64,000 nt of DNA. It comes from Streptacidiphilus sp041262165 (GTDB lineage: Bacteria > Actinomycetota > Actinomycetes > Streptomycetales > Streptomycetaceae). The DNA is taken from contig NZ_JBGCBY010000028.1 of NCBI RefSeq assembly GCF_041262165.1, positions 57,033-121,032 on the forward strand. The letters run 5' to 3'. This document shows, one piece after another, positions 46,865-54,839 of the stretch (position 1 is the stretch's first letter; every line of letters begins with the position of its first letter). The notes below the pieces were generated by a model. That model ran no database searches. It had not been told where the DNA came from and saw only the letters and a list, made by a program, of their open reading frames with translations. Position numbers and translations under genes: made by a program.

Positions 46865-49843
46865 ATGCGCATACGTCTGCTGGGCCCGGTGGAGTTGTAC
46901 GACGCAGCGGGAGCGGCGATGCCGATCGCCGCGCCCAAGCGAAGAGCCGTGCTCGCGGTACTCGCGCTGGAGTTGAACCGGGTCGTCCCGGTCGAGCGTC
47001 TGCTCGACCTGATCTGGGACGGTGCGCCGCCGCCCCGCGCGCGCACCGTGGTCCAGGGTCACGTCTCGGCGCTGCGCCGACTTCTGAGCGGACCGGGAGC
47101 GGAGCCAGGTCTCGCGCTGGTCACCCGGGACCCCGGCTACGTCCTCCTGGGTGACGCCGCACAGGTCGATCTGCACGCCTTCCGTACCCTCTGCGACCAG
47201 GCGGTCGGCGTCGAGGACGACCATGCGGCTGCGGAACTGCTGGCCCAGGCCCTGAGCCTGTGGCAGGGCCCGCCCCTCGCCGACCTGCCGAGCAGCTCGC
47301 TCCGGGACGGTGTCGCCGCCCGGCTCGCCCAGTCCCGTCTCTCCGCCCTGCAGGACTGGGCCTCGCGGAAGCTGGCGCTGTTCAGTGGGCGGGAGGCCGT
47401 GGCCGCGCTCGAAGAGGCCGTGCGGGACGACCCGTTCCGCGAACCGCTGATCCAGCTGCTGATCCTGGCGCTGCACCAGGCGGACCGCCAGAGCGACGCC
47501 GTCGAGCTGTTCCACCGCACCCGCGAGCTGCTCAGCAGCGAACTCGGCCTGGACCCCGGTCCCGGACTGCGGGCCGCCTACGAGACGGTCCTCCGCGCAG
47601 AATCGGCACAGGTGCCGGCTCCGGCACAGGCACCGGCGGGCCGCGGAGCCGCGGTGGTCCCGCCCGAGCCCGCGCCCGAGCCCGCGGCCTCGCTCGAACG
47701 GCCGCCCGCACCCTCACCCGAGCCGCTCCCCGGGCTGCTGCTCGAAGCACCGCCCGACGTATCACCCGCAGCACTGCCCGAAGCACTGCCCGCAGCTCGG
47801 TCGGCCCGGCACGTGCGTCCGGCCCAACTCCCCTGCGAGGACGCCTGGTTCGTCGGAAGGGACGCCGAACTGGGCGTCCTCGACCAGGTATGCGCCTCTG
47901 ACGGGTCCAAGTCCCCGCGCCTCGCCCTGGTCGCGGGGCCGGCCGGCGTCGGCAAGACGGCGCTCGCCCTGCAGTGGGCGCACCGGCGTGCCGCCGCCTT
48001 CCCCGACGGACAGCTCTTCGCCGATCTCCGCGGCTTCTCCGCCGCGCCCCCGGTCACGACCGCTTCCGTGCTCGGCGGGTTCCTGCACGCCCTCGGCGCA
48101 GTTGACGCCGACATCCCGTTCGGCCTGGACGACCGGGTCGCCCTCTACCGGTCCCTGCTCGCCGGCCGGCGCGTGCTGGTGGTTCTCGACAACGCACGCG
48201 CCGTCGCCGATGTGCTGCCGCTTCTCCCGACCGGGCCCGGCTGTGCCGCCGTGGTGACCAGTCGCAATCTGCTGGCCGGCCTGCTGGTCCGCCAGGGAGC
48301 CTCGGTGCTGCGGGTCGAGCCGCTCGCGCCGGACGAGTCGTGCGATGTGCTGGCCGCGTCCGCGGGCGCCGAGCGGGTGGCCGCCGAGGCCGACGCGACC
48401 CGCGAACTCGTCGGCCTCTGCGACGGACTGCCGCTCGCCCTGCGGGTGGCCGGAGCCAGGCTCGCGACGCATCCCGGCTGGACGATCTCGGACCTGGTGG
48501 AGGAGCTCTCCGACGAGCAGGCCAGGCTCGCCTCGCTCACCACCGAGGACGCCGACCTCGGTGTCGAGGCGGCGCTGCACCTCTCGTACCGGGCCCTGCC
48601 CGGCCCGGCAGCCGAACTGTTCCGGGTTCTCGGACTGCATCCGGGGCCGGATGCGGATCGCTGGACGGCCGCTGCCCTCTCCGGGCAGACGCCGGCCGAG
48701 GCTCGGCAGGCGCTGGCAGCCCTCGCCTCCGCCCATCTCCTGCAGGAGACCACCCCCGGCCGGTTCGGTCGCCACGACCTGGTCCGCCTCTACACCGTCC
48801 AACTCGCGCAGCGCGGTCTCTCCCCCGCCGAGCGGGACCGGGCGAACGCTCGGCTGCTCGACTACTACCTCGCCGCGACCGCCGCCGCAGCCGAGGCCGT
48901 GATCTCGCAGAGGCAGCTGCTCTACCGGCCGACGGGCGGCTCCCTGCCGGTCGGGATCCCCACCGTCGCGGCCGGTGCGGAGGCCTCCGCCGTCTGGTTC
49001 CGGACCGAGGCGGCGGCGATGCGGGCACTGGTGAGCGCCTTCGCCGAAGGGCCGCTGGCCGACCGGGCGTGGCGGCTCGCCTGCAACACCATGCCGCTGT
49101 ACTTCGGCACCGAGCATGTCGACGACTGGGTCGCGGCGAGCCTCAGCGGGCTGAGCGCCGCGGAGTTCGACGGGGACCTGATCGGACGCTCCCGACTGCA
49201 CGCCGATGTCGGCATGGCCCTCGACGAGCGCGGGGAGCACACCTCGGCGATGCGCTACCTGGAGCGTTCGGTGGAGCTGGCGGGGGAGTCCGGCAGCCGG
49301 GAGACCCACTACCTGGCGCTCTTCCGGCTGGGCATCGGACATCTGGGCACGGGCTCCCTGGAGCAGGCGCGGGAGACCATGGAGGCGGGCCTGCTGGAAG
49401 CGCGCGAACTGGAGGACGTCTCCTCGCAGGCGCAGACCCTCAACAACCTCGGCCACACGTACAACCTGCTCGGCCGGCACGTCGAGGGCCTGGACTACGC
49501 CGAGCAGGCCCGGAAGTTGACCGCGGCGAAGCCCTCGTCACACACCCATCTCGCCTCGCTGGCCACCCGCGCCGAGGCGCTGCAGGCGCTGGGCCGCACC
49601 GCTGAGGCGATCGCGTCCGCCCGAGAGGCCGTCAGGCTGTCCCGTGCGTACGGAAACCCGGCCTACGAGGCGCAAGCGCTGCACCTGATCGGCCAGTTCC
49701 AGCAGGATCTCGGTCGGCCGAGGGAGGCGGCGGTGTCCTTGCAGCAGTCCTTCGACATCCTCGCTCCGCTCGGCCGGGCGGAGGCCGATGCCATCCACGC
49801 GCTCCTCGCGGAGGGCAGCGAACGGGCGGGCGATGGGCCGTGA
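46865..49843 (+). CDS. AfsR/SARP-type transcriptional regulator (BTAD, NB-ARC, TPR)
   Basis: A 992-residue regulator. Order: OmpR-like winged helix about 1-95 (IRLLGPVELYD, LLDLIWDGAPPPRARTVVQGHVSAL quoted in part); bacterial transcriptional activator domain about 100-245; a Pro/Ala/Glu-rich linker about 250-320; an NB-ARC ATPase with Walker A GPAGVGKTALA near 359-369 and LVVLDNARAV; and TPR-type repeats about 725-980. AfsR-like proteins integrate kinase or nucleotide signals and activate secondary metabolism. No biosynthetic gene cluster lies in the window, so the target is unknown. ATG 46865 follows GAGGGG. Confidence 0.9.
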   Translation: MRIRLLGPVELYDAAGAAMPIAAPKRRAVLAVLALELNRVVPVERLLDLIWDGAPPPRARTVVQGHVSALRRLLSGPGAEPGLALVTRDPGYVLLGDAAQVDLHAFRTLCDQAVGVEDDHAAAELLAQALSLWQGPPLADLPSSSLRDGVAARLAQSRLSALQDWASRKLALFSGREAVAALEEAVRDDPFREPLIQLLILALHQADRQSDAVELFHRTRELLSSELGLDPGPGLRAAYETVLRAESAQVPAPAQAPAGRGAAVVPPEPAPEPAASLERPPAPSPEPLPGLLLEAPPDVSPAALPEALPAARSARHVRPAQLPCEDAWFVGRDAELGVLDQVCASDGSKSPRLALVAGPAGVGKTALALQWAHRRAAAFPDGQLFADLRGFSAAPPVTTASVLGGFLHALGAVDADIPFGLDDRVALYRSLLAGRRVLVVLDNARAVADVLPLLPTGPGCAAVVTSRNLLAGLLVRQGASVLRVEPLAPDESCDVLAASAGAERVAAEADATRELVGLCDGLPLALRVAGARLATHPGWTISDLVEELSDEQARLASLTTEDADLGVEAALHLSYRALPGPAAELFRVLGLHPGPDADRWTAAALSGQTPAEARQALAALASAHLLQETTPGRFGRHDLVRLYTVQLAQRGLSPAERDRANARLLDYYLAATAAAAEAVISQRQLLYRPTGGSLPVGIPTVAAGAEASAVWFRTEAAAMRALVSAFAEGPLADRAWRLACNTMPLYFGTEHVDDWVAASLSGLSAAEFDGDLIGRSRLHADVGMALDERGEHTSAMRYLERSVELAGESGSRETHYLALFRLGIGHLGTGSLEQARETMEAGLLEARELEDVSSQAQTLNNLGHTYNLLGRHVEGLDYAEQARKLTAAKPSSHTHLASLATRAEALQALGRTAEAIASAREAVRLSRAYGNPAYEAQALHLIGQFQQDLGRPREAAVSLQQSFDILAPLGRAEADAIHALLAEGSERAGDGP

Positions 49844-49872
49844 CCGGCCGTGTGCCCGGCCGCGAGCCCGGC

Positions 49873-49908
49873 CGTGTGCCCGGTCCCGCTGTTCGGGCCG
49901 GGCACACG
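49873..49908. terminator. Bidirectional terminator hairpin
   Basis: Perfect 11-bp arms (49873-49883 and 49898-49908) with a 14-base loop lie between the convergent AfsR-like and HNH-like genes. The word CGGCCGTGTGCCCGG also occurs just upstream as a direct repeat. Confidence 0.7.
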
Positions 49909-49930
49909 ACGCGGGACGGGCGGAGCCGGG

Positions 49931-50506
49931 TCAGCCGAGGCCGAGGGAGGACAGGGCGGTCGTCCAGTCGGTGGCGATGGCGTTCTGGGCGTCGGCCAGG
50001 GTCACGCTGCCGTTGCAGACCGCCCTCTTCAGCTTGTTCTCCACCGAGTCCTTCTGGCTGGAGCTGCCGCCGCTCGCGCTGGAGTGCGGTTCCGGCCAGA
50101 GGTTCTGGGGGTCGCGGGGCGCGCCGCCGAGCTCCAGCGGGATGAAGTGGTCCTCCTCGTAGCTCGACGGGCTGGTGTCGGCATAGCCGTACTCAGCGAT
50201 CTGCTCGATCTTCAGCGGGTTGGTGTACGAGGTGGGCGGACGCACGGTCGCGGTCCAGCCGGAGACGCAGATGGTCGAGTCGATGGTGTCCTGGGTGACG
50301 TCCGGGTTGGTCGCGCCCGGAGTGCAGTTCGGGTCGGGGAGCGGGAGGTAGTCCTGCGAGCAGGTGGCCGCGCTGGCCGAGTGGACCGTGGCCGAGTGGA
50401 CCGTGGCGGCCTGGGCGGCGCCTCCGGTGCCGAAGAACAGGGCGGCACCGCTGAGGGTGAGTGCCGCGCAGGAGGCGGTGAGACGTCGACGGGTTGTTGC
50501 CTGCAT
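49931..50506 (-). CDS. Secreted HNH-like nuclease-type protein
   Basis: A 191-residue exported protein. ATG 50506 is preceded by CTGGAG and starts a signal peptide (MQATTRRRL, hydrophobic core to about 25, cleavage near AAQAA). The mature chain has EEDHFIPLELGGAPRDPQNLW, the DH...N pattern of HNH/His-Me finger nucleases, followed by a Lys-rich helix (SQKDSVENKLKRAVC). Two cysteine pairs are present. Such secreted proteins are widespread in Streptomyces and mostly uncharacterised. DNA degradation outside the cell is plausible. The short repeat ATVHSATVHSA follows the cleavage site. Confidence 0.72.
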   Translation of the reverse strand: MQATTRRRLTASCAALTLSGAALFFGTGGAAQAATVHSATVHSASAATCSQDYLPLPDPNCTPGATNPDVTQDTIDSTICVSGWTATVRPPTSYTNPLKIEQIAEYGYADTSPSSYEEDHFIPLELGGAPRDPQNLWPEPHSSASGGSSSQKDSVENKLKRAVCNGSVTLADAQNAIATDWTTALSSLGLG

Positions 50507-50712
50507 CGTGACTCCAGGGGCAGATCGTGGGGGGATCTTCTGTTGCTCCGTGCATGACAGAAGGGCGCCCGCATTCCTGGGCTTCTCCTGTGCACCGCAC
50601 CCCACGGTCCCCGGCGCCGCTAACGGCACGTCGCTGCCCCGCTAACGCCCCTGCGGGCTCGACCTTGGCCGCAGACCTGTGCTTCCGCGCGAGAACCGCC
50701 GATGCTACGTTT

Positions 50713-50724
50713 CCGACCGGTCGG
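50713..50724. promoter_or_regulatory. TetR-type palindrome
   Basis: CCGACCGGTCGG is a perfect 12-bp palindrome, 25 bases before the SCO6745-like gene. GACCG/CGGTC arms are typical of TetR-family operators in actinomycetes; no TetR gene adjoins it. Confidence 0.5.
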
Positions 50725-50748
50725 TCAGACGAATCCTGGAGCCGTTCC

Positions 50749-51630
50749 ATGCAGCAGACCGAGGAGCACCACAGCTACGCACGGGCGACCTGGCAGGTCG
50801 TGGAGCCCTACCACGGAGCGGTCTACTTCTCGCCCGAGGCGCACGCGCGGTACGAAGAGCTCGGCGCGGACAACCGGGCAGGCTACTTCGCCTCGCGGGG
50901 TGCCGCGCTCGGCCCGGCTTCCGCGGAACTGGTGATCGGCACCTTCTACAACTTCAATCCGGACCTGGTGCACCGCGCGCTCCCCGCCGCGTGGCAGGCC
51001 GCATCGCCCCAGCGCTTCCTCGCCGCGCGACTCGCGGGCATCGACGCCACCCTGCACCGGGTCCTGGGCCCGGAGATCGGGTCCGCCGAGATGCTGCGCG
51101 CCGCCGAACTCGCGCAGCAGGCCGCCCGCACCGCGCTCCGCCATCCGCAGGGCCGCCCGCTGTTCGCGGCCCACGCCGCACTCCCCTGGCCCGACGAGCC
51201 CCACCTGGTGCTGTGGCACGCACAGAGCCTGCTGCGCGAGTTCCGCGGCGACGGGCACGTCGCGGCGCTGCTCGCGGCCGGCCTGGACGGGATCGAGGCA
51301 CTGGTCACCCATGCCGCCACCGGCGCCATAGCAGCCGAGGCGCTGCGGACCTCACGGGGCTGGTCGCCGGAGCAGTGGACCCAGGCCGTCCAGCGGCTGT
51401 GCGAGCGCGGCTGGCTGGAGCAGGGCCCCGACCTGGCCCTCACCCCGTACGGGCGGGAGCGGCGGCAGGCGATCGAGCGCACCACCGACGAGCTGGCCGA
51501 CCTGCCGTACGCGGTGCTCGGCCAGGCGAGCTGCGCCGAACTGCGGCGTCTGGCCAGACCCTTCAGCCTGGCCCTGGCCCGGGAGCTACTGCCCTGGGCC
51601 GTCGACCGGCTGGCCGCCGTGGCGGACTAG
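50749..51630 (+). CDS. SCO6745-family protein with helix-turn-helix
   Basis: A 293-residue all-helical protein like the SCO6745 family. Family segments include WQVVEPYHGAVYFSPEA, ALGPASAELVIGTFYNFNP and the winged-helix part RGWSPEQWTQAVQRLCERGWL near 195-217. The function of this family is not established; a regulatory or DNA-binding role is assumed from the HTH. ATG 50749 follows CTGGAG. It is divergent from the HNH-like gene, and the palindrome at 50713 lies in the promoter. Confidence 0.82.
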   Translation: MQQTEEHHSYARATWQVVEPYHGAVYFSPEAHARYEELGADNRAGYFASRGAALGPASAELVIGTFYNFNPDLVHRALPAAWQAASPQRFLAARLAGIDATLHRVLGPEIGSAEMLRAAELAQQAARTALRHPQGRPLFAAHAALPWPDEPHLVLWHAQSLLREFRGDGHVAALLAAGLDGIEALVTHAATGAIAAEALRTSRGWSPEQWTQAVQRLCERGWLEQGPDLALTPYGRERRQAIERTTDELADLPYAVLGQASCAELRRLARPFSLALARELLPWAVDRLAAVAD

Positions 51631-51646
51631 GAACCACACTGGGGGC

Positions 51647-51892
51647 ATGTGCCGCAGCATCAAGACGCTCCGCCCGCCCGCCATGCCCGAGGTCGGAGAA
51701 GAGGACATCAGGGCAGCGGCCTTGCAGTACGTGCGCAAGGTCTCCGGATTCCGGGCCCCGGCCCCCCACAACCGCGAGGTCTTCGATGAAGCCGTGGACG
51801 CGGTGGCCGAGGCCACGCGCAGGCTTCTCTCGGAGCTGGTGGTGAGAGGGGCCGGGACCGGACATCAGCATGAGCCCGCCGCAGGTCGTTAG
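51647..51892 (+). CDS. DUF2277 family protein
   Basis: A small 81-residue protein opening with MCRSIKTLRPP, the invariant start of DUF2277, and continuing with EDIRAAALQYVRKVSGFRAPA and a C-terminal helix. No function is known for this family. The conserved N-terminal cysteine may bind metal or a thiol. It begins 16 bases after the SCO6745-like stop, so the two may be cotranscribed. The 3' end overlaps the convergent ScyD-like gene by 4 bases. Confidence 0.88.
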   Translation: MCRSIKTLRPPAMPEVGEEDIRAAALQYVRKVSGFRAPAPHNREVFDEAVDAVAEATRRLLSELVVRGAGTGHQHEPAAGR

Positions 51893-53217
51893 CTGCGCCG
51901 GCCGGCGCGGCGACGCGCGAAGGTGACGGCACCCGCGCCCAAGGCGACCACTGCGGCGGCGACGCCGGCCAGGACGCCGGTGTTGCTGCCGCCACCCGTC
52001 GTGGCCAGAACCGGCGCCGTGCTGGACGCGGTCGGCGACGCGGCGGTCGAGCCGGACGAGCCGGGCGCCGGGGAGGCGCTCGCGGACGGCGTGGAGGTCA
52101 CCGGCAGGGCGTCGTCGACGTAGAGCAGGCCCTTGGGCGAGCCGAGCGAGGCGAAGGCGGAGACCGTGCCGGTGCTGAGGTCGATCCGGCCCAGGGTGCC
52201 GGGCAGCGTGGTGGAGTCGGACGGCACCGAGGTGAACGCCTCGCCGGAGGTGAACGGACCGGTGATCGCCAGCAGCTTGTTGGACTTGGAGTCCACGACG
52301 TAGAGGGTGCCGGTGCTGTTGGTCGCGAAGGCGGTGTCGTCGACCTGGGTGGTGAGGTTGAGGACCTTCGGCGTGCTCTTGCCGTGCAGGAAGACGAGCT
52401 GCTTGTCGCCCTGGCTGTCCAGCAGGAGGTCGCCGCCGAAGCCGGCCACGGCCGAGGGGACCTGCTCGCTGGAGTCGGGGTCCGACAGATTCAGCTTGGT
52501 GCTCTTCGCGGTGACCGCGTCGGTCGCGGTCGCGTTGTCGGCGATCACGGCGGTGAGCGTGACCGTGCCGTCCTTGCCCGCGGCACCGGCGACGAGCTCC
52601 GCGGTGTACAGGGCGGTCTTGCTGTAGGTCTTGCCGTCGGCGTCGGCGGCCGGTGCGGACGCGGTGATGTAGATCTTTCCACCGACCGCCAGCACGCTGT
52701 CCGTGCCGCCGCCGTGGGTCAGGCCCTGGTAGGTGAAGTGCTGGAGCTGCTTGGCCGCGTCGGCGCCGGGGGTGACGCTGTAGAGGCTGGAGTTGCCGTC
52801 CTCGTTGACCGAGGCGAGGACGCGGTTGCCGTCCTGGTCGGCGCCCATGCCGTCGACCTTGCCGACCACCGGCCAGGAGGCGAGCAGCTGGCCGCCGAGC
52901 GTGTACTCGACGATGGTGCTCTTGGTGGCACCGGCCGGGGAGGGCTTGCCGTCGGAGCCCACGCCGTTCTGGTAGGCGACGAAGAGGTGGTCGCCGAGGC
53001 GGGTGATGTCGTCCGGGCTGGTCTGGCCGGTCGGTCCGGTGGCGAGCTGGTGGACGGTGAAGCCAGCGGGAACGGAAACCGGCTTGGCCGGTGCGGATGT
53101 AGCCGCGAAGGCCGAGGTACTCAGCCCGAGAGCGCCGGTCACGACGCCGGCGGCGAGCAGGGACGTGCCCGAGACGGCGATGATGCGGCCGCGCGAAGAA
53201 GACGGGCGAGAGCTCAT
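51889..53217 (-). CDS. ScyD/ScyE-like secreted protein with LAXTG sortase tail
   Basis: A 442-residue surface protein. A signal peptide (1-38, ending SAFAATS) precedes a domain (about 45-360) with the repeating pattern of a beta-propeller (PDDITRLGDHLFVAYQNG, GNRVLASVNEDGNSSLY, GGKIYITASAP), as in the ScyD/ScyE family. A Ser/Ala/Pro-rich stalk (about 365-400) leads to LATTG at 404-408, a membrane segment and the basic tail RRRAGRRS. This matches the LAXTG sorting signal of actinobacterial class E sortases, so the protein is probably linked to the cell wall. Its ligand is unknown. ATG 53217 is preceded by a GA-rich stretch but no strong AGGAG. Confidence 0.82.
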   Translation of the reverse strand: MSSRPSSSRGRIIAVSGTSLLAAGVVTGALGLSTSAFAATSAPAKPVSVPAGFTVHQLATGPTGQTSPDDITRLGDHLFVAYQNGVGSDGKPSPAGATKSTIVEYTLGGQLLASWPVVGKVDGMGADQDGNRVLASVNEDGNSSLYSVTPGADAAKQLQHFTYQGLTHGGGTDSVLAVGGKIYITASAPAADADGKTYSKTALYTAELVAGAAGKDGTVTLTAVIADNATATDAVTAKSTKLNLSDPDSSEQVPSAVAGFGGDLLLDSQGDKQLVFLHGKSTPKVLNLTTQVDDTAFATNSTGTLYVVDSKSNKLLAITGPFTSGEAFTSVPSDSTTLPGTLGRIDLSTGTVSAFASLGSPKGLLYVDDALPVTSTPSASASPAPGSSGSTAASPTASSTAPVLATTGGGSNTGVLAGVAAAVVALGAGAVTFARRRAGRRS

Positions 53218-53374
53218 GGGGGTCCTTGAAGAGAGAAGGTCTTCCCCGCGGAACGGACGCCGCGGGATCACGACCCCAGTTGTTCCAGCCTGCGATGGCG
53301 CGCGTGTGGCCGGAAGGCGAACACATGAGAGATCCCAGTGAGGACGCCGGTAAGAGCTGTGCGGCACCACGGCG

Positions 53375-53572
53375 TCAGGGCTTGCACGGCATCGCCCGGG
53401 AACGCGCGAATAGCACGGCAAGCCGCAGGGCGATGACGGCGACCACCGCCAGACAGGTGGTCACGGCGGCGTTCCCGCCGACCGCGAACACGACGGCCAT
53501 GGCGCCGGCGGCCACGCAGACCACCAGCATGACGGCAGTCGTGCGGCCGTACCATGCCGCCGCATCCTTCAT
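53375..53572 (-). CDS. Small membrane protein, unknown
   Basis: A 65-residue protein with two hydrophobic segments (about 12-31 and 35-55) and a basic C-terminus. It begins 24 bases after the lacI stop on the same strand; GAAGG lies 7 bases before the ATG. A 14-bp direct repeat (CATGTTCGAGCCTT) covers its start region at about 53570-53597. No family is recognised. Codon use is compatible with a real gene, but its size leaves doubt. Confidence 0.5.
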   Translation of the reverse strand: MKDAAAWYGRTTAVMLVVCVAAGAMAVVFAVGGNAAVTTCLAVVAVIALRLAVLFARSRAMPCKP

Positions 53573-53596
53573 GTTCGAGCCTTCATGTTCGAGCCT

Positions 53597-54658
53597 TCAT
53601 GCCCGGGTGATGCCCGCAGCGCGGTCGGGGAACCCTGCGGGCGCGGGTGCGGTGGAGCCGCGGACGACCAGCCGGGCCGGCAGCAGCACCGTGCGGGGGA
53701 GCGCCTGCGGTTCGAGCAGGCGCTCCAGCAGCAGTTGCGCGGACTGGACGCCCATCTCGTGGTGGGGGACCCGCACAGTGGTCAGCGGTGGCTGGAACCT
53801 GTCGGCGAAGGGCATGTCGTTGAAGCCGACCACGGAGACGTCGCGGGGGCAGGAACGCCCCTGAGCGGCGAGTTCGGCGAGCGCCCCGAGCGCGATCAGG
53901 TCGTTCCCGGCGACGATCGCGGTGATCCCGGGGCAGGCACCGAGCAGCCGCCGCGTCGCCTCGCGCCCGGCCTGCTCGGTGTAGGCGGTGCACACGACCA
54001 CGGACTCCGGCGGCGGCCGCAGCCCGGCGGCGTCCATGCAGTGGCGGAAGGCCTGCGTGCGGACCGCGCCGGTCGACACGTCCTGGGGCCCGGCCAGGTG
54101 CGCGATCAGGGAGTGTCCGAGCGCTGTCAGATGCCCGACGGCCTGTGCCGTGCCGTCGGCGTCGTCGCTGACGACGGCCGGGATCCCGGGAAGGTCCGTC
54201 GTCCGGTTGACCGTGACCAGCGCGGTGCCCCGGGCCAGGGCCTCGGCCAGCAGCGGATGGACGCGGCGGGCGGTGGCGACGATGAAGCCGTCGGCACGGC
54301 GGCTCTCCAGGTCGGAGAACTGGGCGCGCTCCCTGTCCTCGTCGCCGTCGGTGTTGACCAGCAGCGCGGTGTAGCCGTGCGCGTCCAGCCGGTCCTGGAT
54401 GCCGCGCACGATCGGGGGGAACAGCGGGTTCGTCAGATCCGGGATGAGGACCCCGATCGCCGTGGTGCGACTGGTGCGCAGCCCCCGCGCCAGCGTGTTG
54501 GGCACGTACCCGAGCCGCCGGGCGGCCGTGGTGATCCGGCGTGCGGTCTCCGGGTTGACCTGGCTCCGGGTGGCGGGGTTGAGCGCGCGGGAGGCCGTGG
54601 CCTTGTGCACGCCCACGGCGCGGGCCACGTCGTCGAGGGTGGGGGGTGTTCCGCTCAT
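53597..54658 (-). CDS. LacI family transcriptional regulator
   Basis: A 353-residue repressor. The N-terminal LacI HTH is clear (PTLDDVARAVGVHKATASRALN), then the hinge region and a periplasmic-binding-like effector domain (about 65-345; GVLIPDLTNPLFPPIVRGI, SVVGFNDMPFADRFQPPLTTVR quoted in parts). ATG 54658 gives the usual N-terminus. It is divergent from the ABC-transporter operon, and two palindromes with TGCAA/TTGCR arms lie in the 181-bp spacer. It therefore probably controls that operon; the inducer should be the transported compound or a product of it. Confidence 0.9.
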   Translation of the reverse strand: MSGTPPTLDDVARAVGVHKATASRALNPATRSQVNPETARRITTAARRLGYVPNTLARGLRTSRTTAIGVLIPDLTNPLFPPIVRGIQDRLDAHGYTALLVNTDGDEDRERAQFSDLESRRADGFIVATARRVHPLLAEALARGTALVTVNRTTDLPGIPAVVSDDADGTAQAVGHLTALGHSLIAHLAGPQDVSTGAVRTQAFRHCMDAAGLRPPPESVVVCTAYTEQAGREATRRLLGACPGITAIVAGNDLIALGALAELAAQGRSCPRDVSVVGFNDMPFADRFQPPLTTVRVPHHEMGVQSAQLLLERLLEPQALPRTVLLPARLVVRGSTAPAPAGFPDRAAGITRA

Positions 54659-54690
54659 GGCGTCACCGTAGGTGCGCCGGGGCAGTCGCT

Positions 54691-54805
54691 GCAACCAGTT
54701 GCGGTGACGGTCAGCATTGAATCAGCTTTTACAAAAGGCATTCTGAGTGACTGTCATTGACAGCCTTGGTGCCCGGCGGGACACTCCACTGCAATCGATC
54801 GCAGT
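54691..54805. promoter_or_regulatory. Two candidate LacI operators
   Basis: Site 1 is GCAAC-CA-GTTGC (54691-54702). Site 2 is the 18-bp near-palindrome ACTGCAATCGATCGCAGT (54788-54805), matching at 16 of 18 positions. A further half-site CTGCAACCG follows at 54810-54818. They lie between lacI and the GTG start at 54840. Confidence 0.65.
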
Positions 54806-54839
54806 GAGACTGCAACCGCTCGGGAGAGGACGGCGGATC

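Noticed and set aside
54747..54839. ATG 54747 as start of the binding protein
   Set aside because: It would place the lipoprotein signal 31 residues too deep and put an operator-like palindrome in the coding sequence.
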